Below are positions 35,105-42,731 of a DNA stretch of 64,000 nt, in pieces (the first letter of the stretch is position 1; each line of letters opens with the position of its first letter). The stretch comes from Thermodesulfobacterium geofontis OPF15 (GTDB taxonomy: Bacteria; Desulfobacterota; Thermodesulfobacteria; Thermodesulfobacteriales; Thermodesulfobacteriaceae). Below the pieces are notes generated by a model. The model worked only from the letters and a program-made list of their open reading frames with translations. It was not told the origin of the DNA and made no database searches. The position numbers and the translations under genes were made by a program. The stretch covers positions 62,001 to 126,000 of the forward strand of contig NC_015682.1 of NCBI RefSeq assembly GCF_000215975.1. Direction: 5' to 3'.

Positions 35105-35812
35105 TCAATATTTCTTAGAAAAAATTATAATATCCTCGTTTTCACTATTTTGAACCATGTAACAAACGCCTTCTAAATACAAAAATAAAAGGGCTAAGAA
35201 ATAATAAACAACTTCTAAAAATCTAACTTCTTTCCTTTCCTTTATTAATTCTTTAAAAGAAAAAGACAATTTTTTTTCTAAATATTCCTTTAGATCTTCT
35301 ATATAAAAATTTATAGAGGGAGATGAAAAATTTTTAAGTATTTCTCCTTTAACTTCTTCACGGCTTAAAACTGATAATATAGCTTTTAAAATTAAGTTTT
35401 TTTCTCTTTCTCCTGCAAAAATTTTTTTATCCTCTTTTTCAAAAACATAAGGAATTCTACTTAAAAACACTTTCTCAAATAAGATCCTTCCCAAAGGTAA
35501 AGCTTGATAGTAATTAAATCTTTCTTCTAAAAAAAATTCTTTAAGAGAGGTTCCTTCTAAATCCTCAACCTTTTCTTCGTTTCCATTATGAATATTAAGT
35601 AACAAACAACTTTTTAAATAAATAGCCTCAGAAAGTCTTATCAAAAATTCTAAAAATATCTCATTTAAGTTTGCCAAAGACAAATATTTCTGGGCAGAAA
35701 GGACTATATTAGTAAGATTTAAATCTATAAGTTCATATTTATTTTTAAAAATTTTACTTTTGAGCTCTTCAAGATTATTGTAAAGTTCTAAAGAGGGTTC
35801 TGAAATTGACAT
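35105..35812 (-). CDS. ScpA-like segregation and condensation protein
   Basis: A 235-residue, divergent ScpA-like (kleisin) protein. ScpA bridges Smc and ScpB in the bacterial condensin. The N-terminal part fits the ScpA pattern (LIDLNLTNIVLSAQKYL then FLEFLIRLSEAIYLKSCLLL, compare the family's AAxLLxIKSRxLLP), and the C-terminus fits its winged helix (FSFKELIKERKEVRFLEVVYYFLALLFLYLEGVCYMVQ). The gene is the last of the ppsA transcript and no scpB or smc is adjacent. Similarity is weak enough that confirmation by profile search is needed. Confidence 0.65.
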   Translation of the reverse strand: MSISEPSLELYNNLEELKSKIFKNKYELIDLNLTNIVLSAQKYLSLANLNEIFLEFLIRLSEAIYLKSCLLLNIHNGNEEKVEDLEGTSLKEFFLEERFNYYQALPLGRILFEKVFLSRIPYVFEKEDKKIFAGEREKNLILKAILSVLSREEVKGEILKNFSSPSINFYIEDLKEYLEKKLSFSFKELIKERKEVRFLEVVYYFLALLFLYLEGVCYMVQNSENEDIIIFSKKY

Positions 35813-35816
35813 TTAT

Positions 35817-36263
35817 TTAAATTTTCTTACTTAAAATGTGAACTTTCTTAAAGCACCTGTTCATAATTACCTTTATACCTTCTTTTTCTGCTAAATTTTT
35901 AGCCTCTTCATTAATTATCCCTTCTTGCATCCATATTACTTTTGGTTTTAATTTTATAGCTTCCTTCACAATGGGTAATACTTGATCAGATCTTCTAAAA
36001 ATAATAATAACTTCGGGATAAAAATCTGGAGGCAAATCTGATAAGGAAGGATAAACCTTTTTCCCTAAAATTTCTTCTCTTGCAGGATTAACAGGAACTA
36101 CATTAAATCCTTCTTTAATAAGATAATCCATAACCATATAACTAGGACGTTCAGGATTATGACTTGCTCCAACTATGACAATATTTTTATATTTTTTAGG
36201 AATTTCTAATATTTCTTTAGGGATATTTGAATAATCAGGTAATGGGCATGTTTCTTCTAACAT
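35817..36263 (-). CDS. CoA-binding (YccU-type) Rossmann protein
   Basis: A 148-residue single-domain CoA-binding protein of the YccU/YneT family. The Rossmann start IVIVGASHNPERPSYMVMDYL, VVPVNPAREEILGKKVYPSLSDLP and the C-terminal KPKVIWMQEGIINEEAKNLAEKEGI are typical, and Cys/Arg/His near the end are conserved in the family. The domain is like the N-terminal part of succinyl-CoA synthetase alpha but lacks the catalytic domain. Biological role unknown. It is in an operon two bases after tpiA and five bases before the scpA-like gene. Confidence 0.88.
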   Translation of the reverse strand: MLEETCPLPDYSNIPKEILEIPKKYKNIVIVGASHNPERPSYMVMDYLIKEGFNVVPVNPAREEILGKKVYPSLSDLPPDFYPEVIIIFRRSDQVLPIVKEAIKLKPKVIWMQEGIINEEAKNLAEKEGIKVIMNRCFKKVHILSKKI

Positions 36264-36265
36264 TT

Positions 36266-37036
36266 TTATTCCTTCTCCACTTTTATATTACAGATTTTAA
36301 AAAATTTTTCTGGGTCAAGGGAGGCACCACCTACAAGAACACCATCTATATTAGGTTTTTTCATTAGATCCTGAATATTATCTGGGGTAACACTCCCTCC
36401 ATAAAGAATTCTAATTTGGGTACTTATTTCTTTTGAATAAAGATTCTTTAACCTTTCTCTAATAAAAGAATGAACCTCTTCTGCTTCTTCAGGAGTAGCA
36501 TTAATTCCGGTTCCAATAGCCCATACAGGTTCATAAGCAATAACAATTTTATCGCCTTTTATATCTTTAATATTTGAAAGTCCTTCTAAAAGTTGCTTTT
36601 CTACTACTTCTAAGGTTTTACCTTTATTTCTCTCTTCTAAGGTTTCTCCTACACACAAAATAGGAATAAGTTCAAATTTATATACCCCTTCCACTCTTTT
36701 AGCTATCAACTCATTAGATTCTCCAAAAATATGTCTTCTTTCAGAATGTCCTAAAATAACATATTCAACACCTAACTCTTTAAGCATAACAGGAGATATT
36801 TCTCCTGTAAAAGCTCCCTTTTCCTCCCAGCAGGAATTTTGTGCTCCTAATTTTAAAGGGGTATTTTTTATAAAATTTTTAGAATAAGCTAAAACAGTAA
36901 AAGGAGGAGCTATCATTATTTCTCTATCGGAAAAATCAATTTCAGAAAGTCTTTTTAGAAATTTATTAAAATACTCTTCTGTCTCCTTTAAAGTTTTATT
37001 CATTTTCCAATTTCCGGCAAAAAGGTATTTTCTCAT
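36266..37036 (-). CDS. tpiA: Triosephosphate isomerase
   Basis: TpiA interconverts dihydroxyacetone phosphate and glyceraldehyde 3-phosphate. The 256-residue barrel shows the catalytic lysine in GNWKMNK, the electrophilic His in LGHSERRH, the catalytic Glu in AYEPVWAIGTG with the flexible loop, and the phosphate-binding GGSV and GGASLDPEKF. It follows pgk by seven bases in an operon with ppsA, which suggests use mainly in gluconeogenesis. Confidence 0.97.
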   Translation of the reverse strand: MRKYLFAGNWKMNKTLKETEEYFNKFLKRLSEIDFSDREIMIAPPFTVLAYSKNFIKNTPLKLGAQNSCWEEKGAFTGEISPVMLKELGVEYVILGHSERRHIFGESNELIAKRVEGVYKFELIPILCVGETLEERNKGKTLEVVEKQLLEGLSNIKDIKGDKIVIAYEPVWAIGTGINATPEEAEEVHSFIRERLKNLYSKEISTQIRILYGGSVTPDNIQDLMKKPNIDGVLVGGASLDPEKFFKICNIKVEKE

Positions 37037-37043
37037 TTTTTCT

Positions 37044-38204
37044 TTAAATTTTAAGAACTTTTAATCCGGGAAGTTCTTTACCCTCAAGATATTCTAAAAA
37101 GGCTCCTCCTGCAGTAGAGATGTAAGAAAATGATGTCTCAACTCCAGCAAGTTTAATAGCTAAAATTGTATCTCCTCCTCCTGCAATAGTGGTACCTGGA
37201 AGAGCTGCTATTTTTCTTGCTAAAGCAACAGTGCCCTTATGAAAAGGTGGTTTTTCAAAGTAACCAAGGGGACCATTCCATACGAGAGTATTTGCTCCTT
37301 CTAAAGCTTGAGAAAACAATTTTATAGTTGATTCTCCTATATCATAAATTTTATCTTCTTTAAGTATTTCAATTAATTCTATTTTCTTAGCAACCCCGTT
37401 TCTTTCAACTACTACATCTACAGGAAGATAAATTTTTACTCCATAATCCTTAGCCTCTTTCATTATTTGTTTGGCAACCCCTATATAATCATTTTCTAAT
37501 AGAGATTCTCCCACTGAATATCCTTTAGCAGCTAAAAAGGTGTTTGCCATAACACCGCCTATTATTAATTTATCTACTTTATTAAGGAGGTTTTTTAAAA
37601 CTCCTATTTTTGTAGAAACCTTACTTCCTCCTACTATAGCATAAAAGGGGCGTTCAGGTTTTCCTACAATTTTAGATAGATATTTTAATTCTTTTTCCAT
37701 TTGAAATCCTATACCTTTTTCAGAAACAAACTGAGGAACTCCTACTACTGAGGCATGATTTCTATGACAAACAGAAAAGGCATCATTAATAAATATATCT
37801 GCAAATTTGGCCAAAATTTTTGCAAATTCTAAATCGTTTTTTGTTTCCCCTTCATAAAATCTTATATTTTCTAAAAGTAAAACTTCTCCTTCTTTTAATT
37901 CTTCTAAAACTTTATTAGCCTCTTCACTCATAATATCTTCCAAAAATTTTACTGGTGCTTTAAGAACCTTTTTTAAATATTCATAAACTGGTTTTAAGGA
38001 GTATTCAGGAATTCTTCCTTTTGGTCTTCCAAGATGAGAACAAAGAATTACTTTACCAAAGGAATGAACTACATAATTAATGGTAGGAAGTGTTTCAACT
38101 ATTCTCGTATCATCAGTAATTTTTCCATTTTCCATAGGAACGTTAAAATCTACTCTAATAAAAACCTTTTTGCCTTTTAAATCAAAATCGCTTAGGGTCT
38201 TCAT
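37044..38204 (-). CDS. pgk: Phosphoglycerate kinase
   Basis: Pgk interconverts 1,3-bisphosphoglycerate and 3-phosphoglycerate with ADP/ATP. The 386-residue protein has RVDFNVPM, SHLGRPKG, the nucleotide-domain block GGSKVSTKIGVL and the C-terminal GGGDTILA. It is slightly shorter than the usual about 395 but complete. The neighbours ribH upstream and tpiA downstream place it in the ppsA operon; the gene has an AAAGGAGGGTA ribosome-binding site. Confidence 0.97.
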   Translation of the reverse strand: MKTLSDFDLKGKKVFIRVDFNVPMENGKITDDTRIVETLPTINYVVHSFGKVILCSHLGRPKGRIPEYSLKPVYEYLKKVLKAPVKFLEDIMSEEANKVLEELKEGEVLLLENIRFYEGETKNDLEFAKILAKFADIFINDAFSVCHRNHASVVGVPQFVSEKGIGFQMEKELKYLSKIVGKPERPFYAIVGGSKVSTKIGVLKNLLNKVDKLIIGGVMANTFLAAKGYSVGESLLENDYIGVAKQIMKEAKDYGVKIYLPVDVVVERNGVAKKIELIEILKEDKIYDIGESTIKLFSQALEGANTLVWNGPLGYFEKPPFHKGTVALARKIAALPGTTIAGGGDTILAIKLAGVETSFSYISTAGGAFLEYLEGKELPGLKVLKI

Positions 38205-38221
38205 TAAATACCCTCCTTTGA

Positions 38222-38698
38222 TTAGAAATGGGTAATCTTTTTTATAAGATTAATCATTTCTAAAGCTGCTAAAGCTGCTTCAGCCCCTTTATTTCCAGCC
38301 TTTGTCCCAGCTCTTTCTATAGCTTGTTCTATAGTATCTGTAGTTAAGATACCAAAAATAACTGGTATACCTGTTTCAAGCATTACCTGCGCTATACCTT
38401 TTGAGGTTTCTGCTGCTATATATTCAAAATGAGGTGTTGCCCCTCTTATAATTGTGCCTAAACATAAAATTGCATCAAATTTTTTAGTTTCTGCTAATTT
38501 TTTTGCTATAAGAGGAATTTCAAAAGCTCCGGGAACCCAGGTAATATATATATTTTCTTCTGAAACTTTATGCCTTCTTAATGTATCCAAAGCACCCTCT
38601 AAAAGTTTCTGGGTTATAAAGATATTAAATCTACTTACTACTATACCTATTTTTACACCTTCTCCTTCATAAATACCTTCTAACACTACACATTTCAT
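38222..38698 (-). CDS. ribH: 6,7-dimethyl-8-ribityllumazine synthase
   Basis: RibH makes the riboflavin precursor lumazine and commonly forms 60-subunit capsids. The 158-residue protein has the substrate-site residues in [39 protein letters not shown] with the catalytic His, and [27 protein letters not shown]. The gene overlaps the ftsB-like stop by four bases. No other rib gene is near, so riboflavin synthesis genes are dispersed. Confidence 0.97.
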   Translation of the reverse strand: MKCVVLEGIYEGEGVKIGIVVSRFNIFITQKLLEGALDTLRRHKVSEENIYITWVPGAFEIPLIAKKLAETKKFDAILCLGTIIRGATPHFEYIAAETSKGIAQVMLETGIPVIFGILTTDTIEQAIERAGTKAGNKGAEAALAALEMINLIKKITHF

Positions 38699-39036
38699 TC
38701 TCCTACCCCCTCTTTGGTTTCATTTTTATTATAATAAGGAGAATATATAACTATCTTTTCTCCCTTTTTTATATATCCATATTTTGTTCTTAAAAGTTCT
38801 TCATAGGGTATATCAGAATTGGATAGTTTCTGAATTTCCTTTTTATAATATCTGTTTTCTTTTTGAATCTCTTCGATTTTTTTCATTTCTCTTTTTACCA
38901 TAAAACTAAGAATTAAATAAGTAGAAAGAGTAAAGATAATCACTATTATCAAAATCCCTAAAAACCATTTTTTTCTTTTTTTTCGTTTTTTTTTGTAAGG
39001 TTTAATAATAATCTGAGACTTGCGTTTGCTTAGCAT
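38695..39036 (-). CDS. FtsB/DivIC-like septum formation initiator protein
   Basis: A 113-residue bitopic protein: a very basic cytoplasmic N-terminus ([12 protein letters not shown]), one membrane segment (about residues 27-49), a short coiled coil and the DivIC/FtsB tail pattern [20 protein letters not shown]. Such proteins link the early and late divisome with FtsL and FtsQ. I use the ATG for MLSKRKSQ because TTAGG precedes it at the right distance; earlier in-frame TTG and ATG codons would extend into the upstream gene. Its stop overlaps ribH by four bases. Confidence 0.78.
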   Translation of the reverse strand: MLSKRKSQIIIKPYKKKRKKRKKWFLGILIIVIIFTLSTYLILSFMVKREMKKIEEIQKENRYYKKEIQKLSNSDIPYEELLRTKYGYIKKGEKIVIYSPYYNKNETKEGVGE

Positions 39037-39044
39037 ATTTTTAC

Positions 39045-39719
39045 CTAAAACCATTGCCAAGGAGATGGTGTAGAAGTTTTTTTATCAGATGGAATCTCCG
39101 GAGATACCTTAGGTGTGGTTTGAGTATAAGGATAATAGGGAGGAGAGTAAGGTTTTGCAATGTAACCAGGAGGGGGAGGTGGGGGAGGAACAGGAACTTT
39201 TATATCAAATTCTTCTTTTTTAGAAAATATTCTCGAAAAAAAACCACTTATCATAGAAAAAGGATTGATTTTAGACAAAAACGGCTTCTCCTCAGAATAA
39301 GAAAAAGAAGATGCTGTCTCCAAAGATAAAAGTCTTTTTTTAATTTCTTCAAGATGAGCAACTAATTTTGATGAAATTTCAGAAGAACTTATGTTTTCTT
39401 TTACCGAATAAAAAGATTTTGAGGAAGAAGCTTCTATTAAATTAAGTTCAATTTTTGCTTTATCTTTTGCAATCTCAATAAAAGATTTTAAAAAATAATT
39501 AACATTAACTTTCTTTTTTTTAAAATCCCTTTCTTTTAAGCTTATAATTTCTATTTGAGAAGGAACTGTCAAAGTGTTATAAATTGTATTTTCTATGTTC
39601 TCTTTAAATTGAGAGGGAACTCCTTGCCCTTTAAATTCAGTTGGTAAAATACCAATTCTAATTTGAGCAAGAACTAAAGAGGGGAAAACTATTAAAATCA
39701 AAATCAAAAAATATTTCAT
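39045..39719 (-). CDS. Exported protein of unknown function with polyproline tail
   Basis: A 224-residue protein not assigned to a family. It has a signal peptide (about residues 1-18, MKYFLILILIVFPSLVLA), then a short alpha/beta stretch starting IRIGILPTEFKG that resembles the N-terminal strand of TolB-like domains, a Ser/Lys-rich middle, and a C-terminal tail with seven consecutive prolines and a Pro/Tyr/Thr-rich stretch, ending in Trp-rich residues. The tail suggests an extended periplasmic linker. It is coupled to ppsA by a four-base overlap and precedes the ftsB-like gene, so a cell-envelope role is possible but unproved. Confidence 0.6.
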   Translation of the reverse strand: MKYFLILILIVFPSLVLAQIRIGILPTEFKGQGVPSQFKENIENTIYNTLTVPSQIEIISLKERDFKKKKVNVNYFLKSFIEIAKDKAKIELNLIEASSSKSFYSVKENISSSEISSKLVAHLEEIKKRLLSLETASSFSYSEEKPFLSKINPFSMISGFFSRIFSKKEEFDIKVPVPPPPPPPGYIAKPYSPPYYPYTQTTPKVSPEIPSDKKTSTPSPWQWF

Positions 39720-42151
39720 TTCTTCTGTTCTAAACTTTTCTCTTTTTCTGCTACTAATAGTCTTGTTTTAACAACAGTATCTGGATTTAAACTCATAGAA
39801 TCTATCCCACATTCTACCAAGAATTCAGCAAAATCTGGAAAATCACTGGGAGCTTGTCCACATATTCCTATTTTTCTATTATTTCTTTTCGCAATCTCTA
39901 TAACTTCTTTTATAAGTTTTTTAACTGCAGGATTTCTTTCATCATAAATATGAGCAACTAATTCAGAGTCTCTATCAAGGCCTAAGGTTAATTGGGTCAA
40001 ATCATTAGACCCTATAGAAAAACCATCAAAAATTTTAGCAAATTCTTCTGCTAAAATTACATTACTTGGGATTTCACACATTACATAAACTTCAAGTCCA
40101 TTTTCTCCCTGTTTAAGTCCATGTTTTTTCATTACCTCTATAACTTTTTTCCCTTCTTCTACAGTCCTACAAAAAGGAATCATTACCTTTACATTAGTCA
40201 ATCCCATTTCTTCTCTTACTTTTTTAATAGCTTTACATTCTAAGGCAAAAGCGGGTTCAAATTTAGGATCATAATAACGAGAGGCTCCTCTCCATCCTAT
40301 CATAGGATTTGATTCTATAGGTTCATATAAAAATCCTCCTGCAAGATTAGCATATTCATTAGTTTTGAAGTCTGAAAATCTTACAATTACCTCATTTGGG
40401 TAAAAGGCAGCACCAATCATAGCTATCCCTTGAGCAAGTTTATCTACATAAAAATCGGCTTTATTTTCATATCCATATGTTTTTTCCTCTATTATAGATA
40501 CTACTTTAGCAATCTTTCTATCATTTTTGGCTTTTTCTTTTAATTTTTCATATTCTATCAAAGCTAAAGGATGAATCCCTATATGAGAACTTATAATAAA
40601 TTCTATTCTTGCAAGTCCAACACCATCATTTGGAATTTGTCCTTGAGCAAAAGCTTGTTCGGGAATACCTATATTCATCATAATTTTTGTTTTGGTTTGG
40701 GGTAAAGACTCAAGACCAATTCTTTCTACTTCATAAGGGATTAATCCTTCTAAAACTCTACCTTCTTCTCCTTGAGTACAATCAATAGTAACTTCCATTC
40801 CTGTTTTTATAAGTTGAGTAGCAACCTCAGCTCCTACTATACAGGGAATGCCTAGTTCTCTTGAAACAATAGCAGCATGACAGGTTCTACCTCCTTTATC
40901 AGTTACAATAGCTGATGCTTTTTTCATAATGGGTTCCCAGTCTGGATCTGTCATAGTAGTTACTAAAACTTCTCCATCTTGAAATTGAGAAATCTCGCTC
41001 ACATCTAAAATAACCCTTGCTTTGCCTTGACCTATTTTACTGCCTACTGCTTTTCCAGTACATATAACTTTACCCTCACCTTTTAATTTATACACTTCAT
41101 AATATCTTTGCTGTTTTATAGCATGAACTGTTTCTGGACGTGCCTGAACAATATAAAGTTCTCCTGTACCTACATTCACTCCATCACCATCTTTTGCCCA
41201 TTCTATATCCATAGGTCTACCATAATGTTCTTCAATAATGATTGCCCATTTAGCAAGAGTTAAAATCTCCTCATCAGTTAATACAAACTTTTTTCTTTCT
41301 TCTTTAGAAGTTTTAACTGTTTTAATGGGATTTCTTCTATCCTTTCCATATATTATTTTTATATGTTTACTTCCAAGTTTTTTTGAAAGTATAGGTTTAT
41401 ATCCTAATTTCAAAGTAGGTTTAAAAACATAATATTCATCTGGATTTACTTTACCTTGAACTACAGCTTCTCCCAAACCCCAAGAACCTGTAATATAGAC
41501 TACATCTCTGAAACCACTTTCAGTATCCAAAGTAAACATAACTCCTGAACAGGCCATATCACTTCTTACCATCTTTTGAACAGCAACAGATAAATAAACT
41601 GCAAAATGATTAAATCCTTTATCTTCTCTATAAGATATAGCTCTGTCTGTAAATAAAGAAGCAAAACATCTTTGAACCGCTCTTACTACGTTATCTTCTC
41701 CACTTATGTTTAAATAGGTTTCTTGTTGACCTGCAAAGGATGCATCTGGAAGGTCCTCTGCAGTAGCTGAGGATCTTACTGCTACATCAACATTTTGGAA
41801 ATACATTTCTTCTAATCTCCGATAAGCTTTTTTAATTTCTTCTGCTAAATCATCAGGCATTTTTGCCTTTAAGATAAGGTTTCTTATTTTTTTCCCTCTT
41901 GTTTGCAAATCTAATACATTGTGAGTATCAAGCCCTGTTAAAAGTTCTCTTATTTTTCCATCAAGTTGGTTTTCTTTTATAAAGTATTTATAAGCTTCTG
42001 CGGTTACAGCAAATCCATAAGGTACCTTTACTCCCTTTTCTGTAAGTTTTGTATACATTTCCCCTAAGGAGGCATTTTTACCTCCTACAAGAGGAACATC
42101 TTTATAAGTAATTTCATCAAACCATAATATAAAAGGTTTATGAGCTACCAT
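39716..42151 (-). CDS. ppsA: Phosphoenolpyruvate synthase
   Basis: PpsA makes PEP from pyruvate and ATP, yielding AMP and phosphate, to feed gluconeogenesis. The 811-residue protein has the N-terminal ATP-grasp-like domain (GGKNASLGEMY), the phosphohistidine His425 in GGRTCHAAIVSRELGIPCIVG, and a C-terminal PEP-binding barrel with the catalytic Cys in KIGICGQAPSDFPDF. Size and motifs indicate PEP synthase and not pyruvate phosphate dikinase. It heads an eight-gene operon with pgk and tpiA, has a near-consensus promoter and a GGGGGAGGT ribosome-binding site. Confidence 0.97.
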   Translation of the reverse strand: MVAHKPFILWFDEITYKDVPLVGGKNASLGEMYTKLTEKGVKVPYGFAVTAEAYKYFIKENQLDGKIRELLTGLDTHNVLDLQTRGKKIRNLILKAKMPDDLAEEIKKAYRRLEEMYFQNVDVAVRSSATAEDLPDASFAGQQETYLNISGEDNVVRAVQRCFASLFTDRAISYREDKGFNHFAVYLSVAVQKMVRSDMACSGVMFTLDTESGFRDVVYITGSWGLGEAVVQGKVNPDEYYVFKPTLKLGYKPILSKKLGSKHIKIIYGKDRRNPIKTVKTSKEERKKFVLTDEEILTLAKWAIIIEEHYGRPMDIEWAKDGDGVNVGTGELYIVQARPETVHAIKQQRYYEVYKLKGEGKVICTGKAVGSKIGQGKARVILDVSEISQFQDGEVLVTTMTDPDWEPIMKKASAIVTDKGGRTCHAAIVSRELGIPCIVGAEVATQLIKTGMEVTIDCTQGEEGRVLEGLIPYEVERIGLESLPQTKTKIMMNIGIPEQAFAQGQIPNDGVGLARIEFIISSHIGIHPLALIEYEKLKEKAKNDRKIAKVVSIIEEKTYGYENKADFYVDKLAQGIAMIGAAFYPNEVIVRFSDFKTNEYANLAGGFLYEPIESNPMIGWRGASRYYDPKFEPAFALECKAIKKVREEMGLTNVKVMIPFCRTVEEGKKVIEVMKKHGLKQGENGLEVYVMCEIPSNVILAEEFAKIFDGFSIGSNDLTQLTLGLDRDSELVAHIYDERNPAVKKLIKEVIEIAKRNNRKIGICGQAPSDFPDFAEFLVECGIDSMSLNPDTVVKTRLLVAEKEKSLEQKK

Positions 42152-42193
42152 AAAAATTACCTCCCCCTAAAGCTATGTTTTTCTATTAAAAGG

Positions 42194-42222
42194 ATAATAG
42201 CAAAGGTTGCTATTATTGTCAA
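42194..42222 (-). promoter_or_regulatory. Predicted sigma-70-type promoter for the ppsA operon
   Basis: Minus-strand TTGACA (42222-42217), a 17-base spacer and TATTAT (42199-42194) give a near-consensus promoter about 45 bases before the ppsA start. It is back to back with the smpB promoter in a 124-base gap. Confidence 0.7.
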
Positions 42223-42240
42223 GTTAATTATAAAGTAAAA

Positions 42241-42269
42241 TTGACTTTGAATTTAATATGTGCTATTTT
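42241..42269 (+). promoter_or_regulatory. Predicted promoter for smpB, giving a leaderless mRNA
   Basis: TTGACT (42241-42246), a 17-base spacer and TATTTT (42264-42269) lie directly before smpB. Only six bases separate the -10 box from the ATG and no ribosome-binding site is present, so transcription probably starts at the start codon. Confidence 0.5.
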
Positions 42270-42275
42270 TAAAAT

Positions 42276-42731
42276 ATGCCACAAAAAATAGTTTGTACTA
42301 ATAAAAAAGCTCATCATCTTTATAATATAGAAGAAACTTATGAAGCTGGGATTCAGCTTCTTGGGTGTGAAGTGAAATCTCTAAGACAAGGGAGAGCTAA
42401 CTTAAATGACAGTTTTGCAAGGGTAGTTAATGGTGAGGTTTTTCTTTATAACCTTCATATAAGCCCATATCCCCATAGTAGAGAAGCTCAAAATATAGAT
42501 CCTACAAGAACAAGAAAACTCCTTTTAAGAAAATCTGAAATAAAAAGATTAGCAGGAAAGGTTCAAGAAAAAGGATATACTCTTATTCCATTAAAAATTT
42601 ATTTTAATGAAAGAGGACTTGCCAAAGTAGAACTTGCTTTGGCTAAAGGTAAAAAGGTTTATGATAGAAGGGAAGAAATTAAAAGAAGAGACTTAGAAAG
42701 AGAATTAAAAAGAAAGTTTAAAATTAAATGA
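42276..42731 (+). CDS. smpB: SsrA-binding protein SmpB
   Basis: SmpB partners tmRNA in rescuing stalled ribosomes. The 151-residue protein has the family blocks [36 protein letters not shown] and the basic C-terminal tail [23 protein letters not shown] that enters the mRNA channel. No ssrA gene was recognised in the window. The gene heads a plus-strand operon with sbcC, with which it shares a four-base ATGA overlap. Confidence 0.97.
   Translation: MPQKIVCTNKKAHHLYNIEETYEAGIQLLGCEVKSLRQGRANLNDSFARVVNGEVFLYNLHISPYPHSREAQNIDPTRTRKLLLRKSEIKRLAGKVQEKGYTLIPLKIYFNERGLAKVELALAKGKKVYDRREEIKRRDLERELKRKFKIK

Noticed and set aside
39037-39060. Earlier TTG and ATG starts for the ftsB-like gene
   Set aside because: They overlap the upstream gene, whereas the later ATG has TTAGG at normal spacing and leaves the full membrane segment and tail.
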